Below, piece by piece: positions 9,848-16,395 of a stretch of DNA of 64,000 bases. The stretch's first letter is position 1; every line of letters begins with the position of its first letter. The translations under genes and the position numbers were made by a program. The DNA is from Millisia brevis NBRC 105863 (GTDB lineage Bacteria > Actinomycetota > Actinomycetes > Mycobacteriales > Mycobacteriaceae), in the NCBI RefSeq assembly GCF_001552615.1, contig NZ_BCRN01000009.1, forward strand, positions 124,001 to 188,000, written 5' to 3'. The notes under the pieces are model-generated. The model was not told the origin of the DNA and ran no database searches. It saw nothing but the letters and a program-made list of their open reading frames with translations.

Positions 9848-10578
9848 AGCTCGATATCCGGGTCCGCGGCGAGTACCCGGATCGCATCGTTCTCGAACTG
9901 GGCACGCGCCTTCGCCGGGGTGAGCGCCCACCCGGCGACGCTCTGCGGGTCGAGCTCGGGGGCGCCGCCGGCGGCGGCGAGCAGCAGCGCAGCATGCGCG
10001 GCGCGCTCACCGGCGATGAAGTAGAACGCCGCCTCCTCGAGGCTCTGTCCGATGGTCACCAGGCCGTGGGCCCGCTGCACCAGCACCCGCGCGTCGGCGC
10101 CGAGCGCCTCGGCGGCCGGCTGGTCGAAGCTTTCCCGCACGGCGACCAGACCGGTCAGCAGCGCGCCGTCGTGGTTGTGGATCGGCAATGTGCGACCGAG
10201 CGCCGACCAGGCGAAGGCGTGCGGCGAATGCGCGTGCACGACGGCGACCGCGTCGGGGCGGGCGCTGTGCAGGGCGAACTGGCTGCGGAAGCCGGGGATG
10301 GAGGTATCGCGGAAGCCCTCGACCACCTCGCCGTCGGCGTCGAGGCGGACCAGGTCCGAGACGCGGGTCTGCGCCCACGGGACGGCGAGCGGGTTGGCCC
10401 AGAAGGTCTCCCGGCTCGGGTCGGGATCGCGCACGGTGACATGGCCGTTGAAGCCGAACTCGTAGCCGTATTCGGCGAACAGCCGCAACACCACGGCGAG
10501 ACCGCGCTTGCGTCGGGCGCGCTCGGTCGCGATATCGGAATGGTGGGCGTCGATCGGATGCAGCGTCGTAATCGACAT
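9844..10578 (-). CDS. Class II aldolase/adducin family protein
   Basis: A 244-residue protein and the first gene of the transporter operon. The fold family includes zinc-dependent fuculose-phosphate aldolases, epimerases and decarboxylases. FNGHVTVRDPDP fits the GN(I/L)S-like N-terminal block. VAVVHAHSPHAFAWS carries the HxH pair of the metal site, and VLVQRAHGLVTIG supplies the third histidine. The ATG at 10578 has AAAGGAG about seven bases upstream, whereas the longer open frame to 10719 has no such signal. GTGA overlap joins it to the DppB-like permease. Being co-transcribed with an importer and a monooxygenase suggests a step in breakdown of the imported compound; the reaction is unknown. 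Confidence 0.88.
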   Translation of the reverse strand: MSITTLHPIDAHHSDIATERARRKRGLAVVLRLFAEYGYEFGFNGHVTVRDPDPSRETFWANPLAVPWAQTRVSDLVRLDADGEVVEGFRDTSIPGFRSQFALHSARPDAVAVVHAHSPHAFAWSALGRTLPIHNHDGALLTGLVAVRESFDQPAAEALGADARVLVQRAHGLVTIGQSLEEAAFYFIAGERAAHAALLLAAAGGAPELDPQSVAGWALTPAKARAQFENDAIRVLAADPDIEL

Positions 10579-10771
10579 CGGATCTCCTTTCGAGAGGGCG
10601 CGGGCCGACGGGCGGCGGTGATGGTCCGGGCGAACTCGCCGGTCGTCCGTACGTTCGGCAGGCCGGCCGAACTGCAAGCGGACGATCGCTCCGAAGGGGA
10701 TATTCCGGAGAATCGGCACCCGACGGTAGGGCCGTCATCGGTCCGAATCCAGGGTTGTTCGCGCCCGAATC

Positions 10772-10788
10772 GATCGCTATTCGCGATC
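10772..10788. promoter_or_regulatory. 17-bp inverted repeat in the divergent region
   Basis: Perfect 6-bp arms GATCGC and GCGATC surround TATTC. It sits about 190 bp before each flanking gene. It could be a second regulator site or part of a promoter; six-base arms in GC-rich DNA may arise by chance. Confidence 0.3.
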
Positions 10789-10865
10789 TACAACGATCAC
10801 CCGTTTTGGCTCAGCGTGCGCGAAATTCTGCAGGTCACGAGGCTCGAGTCGCGGCTTTCGGCACC

Positions 10866-10890
10866 GGTTGTATTCGCGACGAATGCAACC
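10866..10890. promoter_or_regulatory. 25-bp dyad, candidate LysR operator
   Basis: The left arm GGTTGTATTCG (10866-10876) and right arm CGAATGCAACC (10880-10890) are inverted repeats matching at 10 of 11 positions around a 3-bp centre. It lies about 75 bp before the lysR start in the divergent region, where a LysR-type activator normally binds. The symmetry is seen; the binding is inferred. Confidence 0.55.
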
Positions 10891-10965
10891 CCGGGCAGGG
10901 CCGGGAAAACCGGACACAATCGGCGGGCGGCCGCATGCCGTTTCGACGACGGAGGTACCACGATC

Positions 10966-11853
10966 ATGGCCGATCCCCTGGATTTGGTGCATTTGCGCAC
11001 CCTGGTGGCGATCGCGGATACCGGCGGCTTCCGCCGCGCGGGCGATGCGCTGCACCTGAGCCAGCCGACGGTCAGTCAACACGTCCGGCTGCTGGAAAAG
11101 CGGTTGCGGCGCACCCTGATCGTCAAGGATCGGCGGGGTTCGCGGTTCACCGACGCGGGTGACGCGCTGGTCGCGGAGGCGCGCACGCTGCTCGCCGCGC
11201 ACGAGGAGATGCTCGAACGGCTGCGCGCGAGCCGCCCGTCGCGGATCACCGTCGGATCGACCGAGCACGCCGCCGACCGGCTGCTGCCGGACATGCTGCG
11301 GGCGATCCGGGTCGGCTATCACGACGTCGAAATCCAGTTCCGCATCGACCGATCGACCGCGCTGACCGAGGCGGTCGACAAGGGCAGCCTCGACCTGGCG
11401 GTGGTGCTCGGCGGCAACCCCGGTCCGACCGGCTCCGAGGTCGGGCGCCTGGGTCTGCGGTGGGTCTGTTCGTCGCCGCGAGAGGTCCACGCCCCCAACG
11501 GCGCCACCCGGCTGGTGGCCTTCGAGGAGCCATGCGGGCTGCGCAGCCGGGCGCGGCGCGCCCTGGAGCAGGCCGGCCGCGAGGTGGTGGTGACGGCGGA
11601 GTCGACCAGTCTGGACGGGGTGCTGGCCGCCACCCGCGCCGGGCTCGGGGTCGCCCTGCTGCCGTTCTCGGGCGCCGTCCCCGACGGCTTGGTCGAACTG
11701 GACATCCTGCCGCCGCCGGGCACGATCGATGTGCGGCTGGTCGCCCGACGCGGCCTGTCCGCGGACGTCGAACGGGTGGCGGTCGACGCGGTATCCGAGC
11801 ATCTCGCCGAGGTGGCCCGCAGCGTGCGGCCGCTGATCGCCGGCGTGGCCTGA
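10966..11853 (+). CDS. LysR family transcriptional regulator
   Basis: A 295-residue DNA-binding regulator. The N-terminal winged helix-turn-helix reads VHLRTLVAIADTGGFRRAGDALHLSQPTVSQHVRLLEKRL (written from about residue 7 to 46 with an intact recognition helix at SQPTVSQHVR). A two-lobed effector-binding domain follows from about residue 85. The ATG at 10966 has GGAGG at 10951-10955. It faces away from the aldolase/ABC operon and is followed by an SsuD-like monooxygenase gene 46 bp downstream. The usual LysR pattern would be self-repression and effector-dependent activation of the divergent operon. Which ligand it senses is unknown. Confidence 0.93.
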   Translation: MADPLDLVHLRTLVAIADTGGFRRAGDALHLSQPTVSQHVRLLEKRLRRTLIVKDRRGSRFTDAGDALVAEARTLLAAHEEMLERLRASRPSRITVGSTEHAADRLLPDMLRAIRVGYHDVEIQFRIDRSTALTEAVDKGSLDLAVVLGGNPGPTGSEVGRLGLRWVCSSPREVHAPNGATRLVAFEEPCGLRSRARRALEQAGREVVVTAESTSLDGVLAATRAGLGVALLPFSGAVPDGLVELDILPPPGTIDVRLVARRGLSADVERVAVDAVSEHLAEVARSVRPLIAGVA

Positions 11854-11899
11854 CCACACCTTCCCGAATATCGCTTTCCGAGAAAGGATGTCGACGCGC

Positions 11900-13000
11900 A
11901 TGGTCGAGTTCATCAGCGCGAGCTATGTCAACGACAGCTCCGAACTGTTCCCCCGCCCGAACGCGGGGATCGATCCGAAGTTCCTGCGCCGCTACAGCAG
12001 CGAACTCGAGGCCGCCGGTTTCGACTACACCCTGCTGCCCTACGGCTCCAATGGGTACGACCCGTTCTCGGTCGCCGCCTATATCGCCTCGTTCACCGAC
12101 CGGATCAAGCCGATCGTCGCGCTGCGCCCCAATACGCTGTATCCGACGGTCGCGGCGAAGGCGTTGGCGACGCTCGATCAGCTCAGCGGCGGCCGGGCGA
12201 CCGTGCACATCATCTCCGGCGGCAGCACCGCCGACCAGGCGCGCGAGGGCGACCACCTCGACAAGGCGCAGCGCTACGCCCGGTCCGAGGAGTACATCCG
12301 CATCCTGCGCCGGGTCTGGGCGTCGGACGAGCCGTTCTCCCACCACGGAACCTATTACCAATTCGAGGATTTCCGCGCCGACTACCGCCCGGCGGCGGGC
12401 ACGATCCCGCTGTCGGTCGGCGGTTCGTCGGATGCCGCCTACCGCATCGCCGGCGAGCTCGGCGACATCTTCGGCTTGTGGGGCGAACCGCTGCGCGAGA
12501 CCGCGGAGAACATCGGGCGCATCGAGGAGTACAGCCGGGCCGCCGGTCGGCAACGGCGCCCGAAGATCTGGGTGACCTTCCGGCCGATCATCGCGCCCAC
12601 CGAGGAACTCGCCTGGGAGCGCGCCCACCGGATCCTCGGCGCCCTGCAGCGCAACGACCGCGGCAACCTGCAGCCCGGCTTCCGCCGCGAACACGGTCTG
12701 CAGCCGGAGAACCTCGGGTCGCAGCGACTGTTGGACCTCGCCGAGCGCGGGGAACTGCATGACCGGGCCCTGTGGACGGCGACCGCCACCGCGACCAATG
12801 CGCGCGGCGCCAGCACCGCGCTGGTCGGCACCCCGGAGACCGTGGCCGCGGCGATCGTCGACTACGTCGACCTAGGCGCGGAGATCGTCTCGATCCGCGG
12901 CTACGACAACCTCAACGACGCGGTCGACTACGGGCGCTACGTGTTGCCGCTGGTCCGTCAGGAATTGGCACACCGGGAACGCAGCGCCGCGCAGGCCTGA
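11900..13000 (+). CDS. LLM-class flavin-dependent monooxygenase, SsuD-like
   Basis: A 366-residue luciferase-fold enzyme resembling the alkanesulfonate monooxygenase branch, which uses reduced FMN and oxygen to cleave C-S bonds. Seen are AGFDYTLLPYGSNGYDPFSVAAYIA, RPNTLYPTVAAKALATLDQLSGGR, IISGGSTADQAREGDHLDKAQRYARSEEYI (the SGG...DG...RY.R block of SsuD) and PLSVGGSSDAA. The ATG at 11900 has AAAGGA eleven bases upstream; the ATG at 11888 lies inside that signal and is less likely. It follows lysR and precedes a reductase-like gene, all on the plus strand. Together with the DszA-like enzyme encoded across the divergent region, it points to oxidative attack on an imported organic compound. Confidence 0.9.
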   Translation: MVEFISASYVNDSSELFPRPNAGIDPKFLRRYSSELEAAGFDYTLLPYGSNGYDPFSVAAYIASFTDRIKPIVALRPNTLYPTVAAKALATLDQLSGGRATVHIISGGSTADQAREGDHLDKAQRYARSEEYIRILRRVWASDEPFSHHGTYYQFEDFRADYRPAAGTIPLSVGGSSDAAYRIAGELGDIFGLWGEPLRETAENIGRIEEYSRAAGRQRRPKIWVTFRPIIAPTEELAWERAHRILGALQRNDRGNLQPGFRREHGLQPENLGSQRLLDLAERGELHDRALWTATATATNARGASTALVGTPETVAAAIVDYVDLGAEIVSIRGYDNLNDAVDYGRYVLPLVRQELAHRERSAAQA

Positions 13001-13128
13001 GCGCGCCGCATCGGCTTTGCCGATGTATGACCATTTTTCGATCGGATCGATCCCAATACCACCGGCGGAGACCGTTTTTCCCGCCCCACACGTAGCGTCG
13101 GGTTCATCCCCAGAGAAGGAGAGCAACG

Positions 13129-14160
13129 GTGAGCAGATTTGTCATCGTCGGCGCCGGAGCGGTCGGCTCCGCCCTCGCCGCGGCCCTGACCGAGCAGGAG
13201 CAGTCGGACCGCCGGCAGACCCTGCTGATCGCCCGCGGGCGCGCCCTGGAGCACCTGCGGGAGAACCCGCTGCTGCTACGCACCGTCACCGGTGATCGCC
13301 GAATTCCCTTGCGGGTCGCCTCGATCGAGGATGCGACGCTGCGGGTGGGCGATGTGCTGGTGCTCGCGGTCAAGGCGCAGCACGTGGCGCAGGCGGCAAG
13401 CGACCTCGCCTGGCGTCCGGTCTTCGACGGCGACGCCGAGGTCGGCACCGCCGCCGAGGTGCTGCCGATCGTCACCACCCAGAACGGGATCGACGCCGAG
13501 GAGACCGTCGCCCGGTGGTTCGCGCACGTCGTCGCGACGACGGTGCTGATCGCGGCGCGCTATACCGAGGTCGGCGAGGTCCGCGTCGGCGGCCGCCCGT
13601 ACCTGGGCTCCGCGCTGATCGGCGAGCCGTACGCGCCGACCCGCGTCACCCGCAATGCGGTCGACACCGTCGCGGCGGCATGGGTGGCGGCCGGCTTCGC
13701 GGTGCGCCGTACCGGCGAGATCGGCGCGGTGAAGGCGACCAAGCTGCTGCACAGCGTCAAGAACGGGCTCGAGGTGCTCGCCGGTGACGACGAGGCGAAG
13801 CGCCAGGTCGGCGAGGCGCTGGAGGCGGAGGCCCGCGCGGTGCTCGAGGCGGCCGGCCGGCCGATCGCCGATCGCGGTGTGCTGGTGATCGACCCGGATC
13901 AGCGCGGCGGCGACGCCGACCTCGGCGTCGGCCAGGGCACCCAGTCGACCTGGCAGAGCTTCGCGCGCGGCGCGGACTCCCACGAGATCGACCATCTCAA
14001 CGGGGAGATCGCCCGCCTGGCGCGGCTGCACCGCGTCGAGGCTCCGGTGAACACCACCCTGCAGGCGCTGCTCGGCGCTGCCGGTCAGCGCGGCGGCGGC
14101 ATCGACCTGCCCGGCCTCGACCGCCTGACCGCCCTGCTGCCCGCCGGCGTCGCGGGCTGA
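13129..14160 (+). CDS. Ketopantoate reductase family oxidoreductase (ApbA/PanE)
   Basis: A 343-residue NADP-dependent oxidoreductase. The N-terminus FVIVGAGAVGSALAAAL is the nucleotide-binding Rossmann loop. VLAVKAQHVAQA and TTQNGIDAEE follow, and VKATKLLHSVKNGLEVLAGD near residue 205 matches the helix with the catalytic Lys/Asn of 2-dehydropantoate 2-reductases. The GTG start at 13129 has AAGGAG seven bases upstream. Real PanE makes pantoate for coenzyme A. The position next to catabolic genes, the somewhat long chain and the divergent C-terminus suggest a paralogue acting on another 2-keto or carbonyl intermediate. The call is secure at family level only. Confidence 0.85.
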   Translation: MSRFVIVGAGAVGSALAAALTEQEQSDRRQTLLIARGRALEHLRENPLLLRTVTGDRRIPLRVASIEDATLRVGDVLVLAVKAQHVAQAASDLAWRPVFDGDAEVGTAAEVLPIVTTQNGIDAEETVARWFAHVVATTVLIAARYTEVGEVRVGGRPYLGSALIGEPYAPTRVTRNAVDTVAAAWVAAGFAVRRTGEIGAVKATKLLHSVKNGLEVLAGDDEAKRQVGEALEAEARAVLEAAGRPIADRGVLVIDPDQRGGDADLGVGQGTQSTWQSFARGADSHEIDHLNGEIARLARLHRVEAPVNTTLQALLGAAGQRGGGIDLPGLDRLTALLPAGVAG

Positions 14161-14220
14161 TCGATACCCCGGCGCGCCGCTTCGGTGGAGCGGCACGCCG
14201 GGGGTGGCCGGCGCCCGGCA

Positions 14221-14278
14221 TTGACGATCCGGGTCGTCGGGGAGCATAGTTATTCGAAAGTTCCGAAAGAACCTTCGA
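14221..14278 (+). promoter_or_regulatory. Promoter and operator-like dyad of the toxin-antitoxin operon
   Basis: TTGACG at 14221-14226 and CATAGT at 14245-14250 are spaced by 18 bp, a plausible -35/-10 pair. Immediately downstream TCGAAAGTTC (14254-14263) and GAACCTTCGA (14269-14278) form an inverted repeat matching at 9 of 10 positions around CGAAA. The dyad ends 21 bp before the antitoxin ATG, the usual place for autoregulation by an antitoxin. Confidence 0.55.
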
Positions 14279-14299
14279 TATGTTCTCGACGAGGTGATC

Positions 14300-14827
14300 A
14301 TGACCGGCGCAGCCCTGGAATCGCAGACCTTCCTCCCGCGGGACGCGGCGGCCCTTGCCCCCGTCGCGAGCTTTCTGGCCGCACACCAGAAGCGCCGCGG
14401 ATCCGACATCACACCGCGGTACGCGCTGGTCGGCATCGACGAGCACGACCGCGTCGAACTACCTCCGGCGGTGCATCACATCCTGTTGCAGGTGGTCACG
14501 GCGTTGGAAGCCGGCAAAGCGGTGACGGTGGCACCGCAGAATCTCACTCTGACGACGCAGGAGGCCGCCGATCTGCTCGGCGTCAGTCGACCTACGGTGG
14601 TGCGATTGATTCGGACCGGCGAGCTGGCCGCGGAGCGCATCGGCAATCGCCACCGCCTTCGACTCGATGACGTCTTGGCATACCGCGAGGTACGCCGACA
14701 GCGGCAATACGACTTCCTCTCGGAGACCTCCGTCGACATCACCGCCGACGACGACCCGGAGAGTGTGCGGCGGCACCTGCGGGAGGTCCGGCGAGCGGCG
14801 GGGGTTAGACGCCGCGCGGCCGAGTAG
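14300..14827 (+). CDS. Helix-turn-helix antitoxin (excisionase-type DNA-binding domain)
   Basis: A 175-residue protein. LTTQEAADLLGVSRPTVVRLI at about residues 86-106 followed by ERIGNRHRLRLDDVLAYRE is an excisionase/MerR-like winged helix. The C-terminal tail (ESVRRHLREVRRAAGVRRR) is basic and could contact the toxin. The gene lies 40 bp before a PIN-domain gene on the same strand, the standard arrangement of a type II toxin-antitoxin module with the DNA-binding antitoxin first. ATG 14300 with GAGG five bases upstream is chosen; a GTG two codons earlier overlaps that signal. The promoter region carries a 25-bp dyad that this protein may bind. Confidence 0.85.
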   Translation: MTGAALESQTFLPRDAAALAPVASFLAAHQKRRGSDITPRYALVGIDEHDRVELPPAVHHILLQVVTALEAGKAVTVAPQNLTLTTQEAADLLGVSRPTVVRLIRTGELAAERIGNRHRLRLDDVLAYREVRRQRQYDFLSETSVDITADDDPESVRRHLREVRRAAGVRRRAAE

Positions 14828-14867
14828 GCGGCCACAAACCGTCGGTGGCCGTTGCCAGAATCGGCGC

Positions 14868-15437
14868 ATGTTCGCCGCCGTTCTGGATACGTGTGTGCTT
14901 TGGCCCAGCCTGCAACGCGACTTCCTGCTGTCGATGGCCGTCGAGAACCTCTATCGCCCGCTGTGGTCGTCGGCGATCCTCGCCGAATTGGAGGAGCACG
15001 AGGCGCGAAAGCTCAGGGAAAGGGGTGTCGAGACCGCTCCGGCCGCGCGGCGGGCCGGAGCCCTCGTCCGCGCGATGAACGCGGCTTTCGACGACGCACT
15101 GGTGGCCGGTTGGGAACCGCTGGAGGGCACCTTCGGTCTGCCGGACATCGACGACGAGCATGTGCTCGCCGCCGCGCGAGTCGGCGCGGCCGGCGCCATC
15201 GTCACGGACAATGTGCGCGACTTCCCGAACCGCTGCGTGCCGTCCGACATTCGAGTGCTGCCTGCCACGGACTTCGCAGCGGATACCGTTGTGGTCTCCC
15301 CCGAGCGCGCCCGACAGGCACTCGAGACCATGATCGGCCGCTACACCGCCCCCGCGGCGACCCTGACCGATGTCCTCCGGGTACTCGAAACCCGTTACGG
15401 GATGATCGAAGCCGTCGACATGTTGCGCAACACCTGA
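14868..15437 (+). CDS. PIN domain-containing protein, probable ribonuclease toxin
   Basis: A 189-residue PIN-fold protein. AAVLDTCVLWPS at the N-terminus supplies the first acidic metal ligand (Asp7). WSSAILAELEEHEARK gives the conserved Glu, and GLPDIDDEHVLAAARVGAAGAIVTDNVRDFP gives the later acidic cluster. These residues form the Mg-dependent nuclease centre of VapC-like toxins, which cleave tRNA or rRNA. It is encoded just after the HTH antitoxin, and all visible catalytic acids are kept, so it looks active. The ATG at 14868 begins the domain directly; a longer upstream frame overlaps the antitoxin gene and is ignored. The target RNA cannot be predicted. Confidence 0.87.
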   Translation: MFAAVLDTCVLWPSLQRDFLLSMAVENLYRPLWSSAILAELEEHEARKLRERGVETAPAARRAGALVRAMNAAFDDALVAGWEPLEGTFGLPDIDDEHVLAAARVGAAGAIVTDNVRDFPNRCVPSDIRVLPATDFAADTVVVSPERARQALETMIGRYTAPAATLTDVLRVLETRYGMIEAVDMLRNT

Positions 15438-15475
15438 TGCCTGGTCCGGTCCACCCGTGCACGGGCCGAGAGAGG

Positions 15476-16333
15476 CTAGCCTGCGCGCGCGGGCCGGCGG
15501 CGGGCCTGTCGGGCCTGTTCGCCGGCCAGGCGCGCGCGTTCGAGGTAGGGCACCTCTGACCGCACGATCGTCACCGGGTCGCCGACCGCGATCGTGCCGG
15601 AGTCGCGGGGGATCGCGTTGACGCCGAAGACGGCGATCGTGCCGCGGTCGAGGCGTGGGAGTTGTCGGTGGGCGCGCAGCCAGGTCAGCGGCTCGGTCCC
15701 GACGACCCCGCTGTCCTGGTCGACGGTGGTCACCGGACAACGGCCGCAGAGGGTGGCGATGTCGATCCGCAGCGACCGGATCATCAGGTGGTCGAATTCG
15801 TCCTCGGCCCACGGCTCCTCGAGGCCGCCGAGCACGATATTCGGCCGAAAGCGCTCCATCGCAAAATCGCCGCCGAGCGCGCGATTCAGTTCGGCCAGTG
15901 ACCGTTCCGAAGTCACCAACAAGGGGTAGCCGTCGGCGAAGGCGGTGGTGCCACCACCGACGTCGGTATCGCGGCGCTGATCGTCGGGAAACCGCACCAG
16001 CCGCACCGGTTCTCCGCAAATATCGGTCAGATACCGTGCGGCGGCGTCACCCTGGTCGACCCCTTCACCACGCCACCGGTGCACGCGGACCTTCAGCCGC
16101 CGCTGCGCCGGCACCGCCCGTGCGAGGACCTCGGCCGGATCGACCAGGGCGAGCGCGGGAACGGTGCGCTGGCTGACGAAGACCCCGTCCGCGTCGACCA
16201 CCATGTACTCGCGGTCGGCGACCAAACCGTTGGCGACGACATCGGATACCGCCACCTCGACGCGCCGGCAGGACTTCACCGGGTACCGGAACAGGCGCGT
16301 GACCTGCGCCGACAGGGTATCTGCATGCGGCAC
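15476..16333 (-). CDS. MOSC domain-containing protein (YiiM/mARC-type)
   Basis: A 285-residue protein with an N-terminal MOSC beta-barrel (VTRLFRYPVKSCRRVEV, residues 11-27) and a C-terminal MOSC domain. TLCGRCPVTTVDQDSGVVGTEPL near residues 195-215 matches the mARC-like loop whose Cys binds molybdenum cofactor; Cys and Asp are both present. Relatives reduce N-hydroxylated compounds or handle Moco sulfur. The start is GTG with GGAGG about six bases upstream. It converges with the PIN gene with only 38 bp between, and lies downstream of the GH3 gene on the opposite reading order without evident linkage. The specific substrate is unknown. Confidence 0.9.
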   Translation of the reverse strand: MPHADTLSAQVTRLFRYPVKSCRRVEVAVSDVVANGLVADREYMVVDADGVFVSQRTVPALALVDPAEVLARAVPAQRRLKVRVHRWRGEGVDQGDAAARYLTDICGEPVRLVRFPDDQRRDTDVGGGTTAFADGYPLLVTSERSLAELNRALGGDFAMERFRPNIVLGGLEEPWAEDEFDHLMIRSLRIDIATLCGRCPVTTVDQDSGVVGTEPLTWLRAHRQLPRLDRGTIAVFGVNAIPRDSGTIAVGDPVTIVRSEVPYLERARLAGEQARQARRRPARAG

Positions 16334-16395
16334 GCGAACCTCCGATCGTCTCCCGCGGGATGCTGACGACTGTACGCACGGGACACGCGATCGGC

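Larger units (their letters stand above)
10579..10965. promoter_or_regulatory. Divergent control region between aldolase/ABC operon and lysR
   Basis: A 387-bp stretch without a gene separating the minus-strand aldolase/ABC operon from the plus-strand LysR gene. It must hold promoters for both directions. Two inverted repeats are visible: GATCGC at 10772-10777 facing GCGATC at 10783-10788, and a longer one with arms at 10866-10876 and 10880-10890. The local composition is less G+C-rich than the flanking genes. No open frame in it looks coding. Confidence 0.7.

Noticed and set aside
7857-10010. 717-codon minus-strand frame spanning both permease genes
   Set aside because: Its last 320 codons are the real DppC-like permease; the upstream part is out of frame with the real DppB gene and Arg/Pro-rich.
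15454-15465. CCCGTGCACGGG palindrome between the PIN and MOSC genes
   Set aside because: A 12-bp palindrome with no loop or T-run in GC-rich DNA; could be chance.
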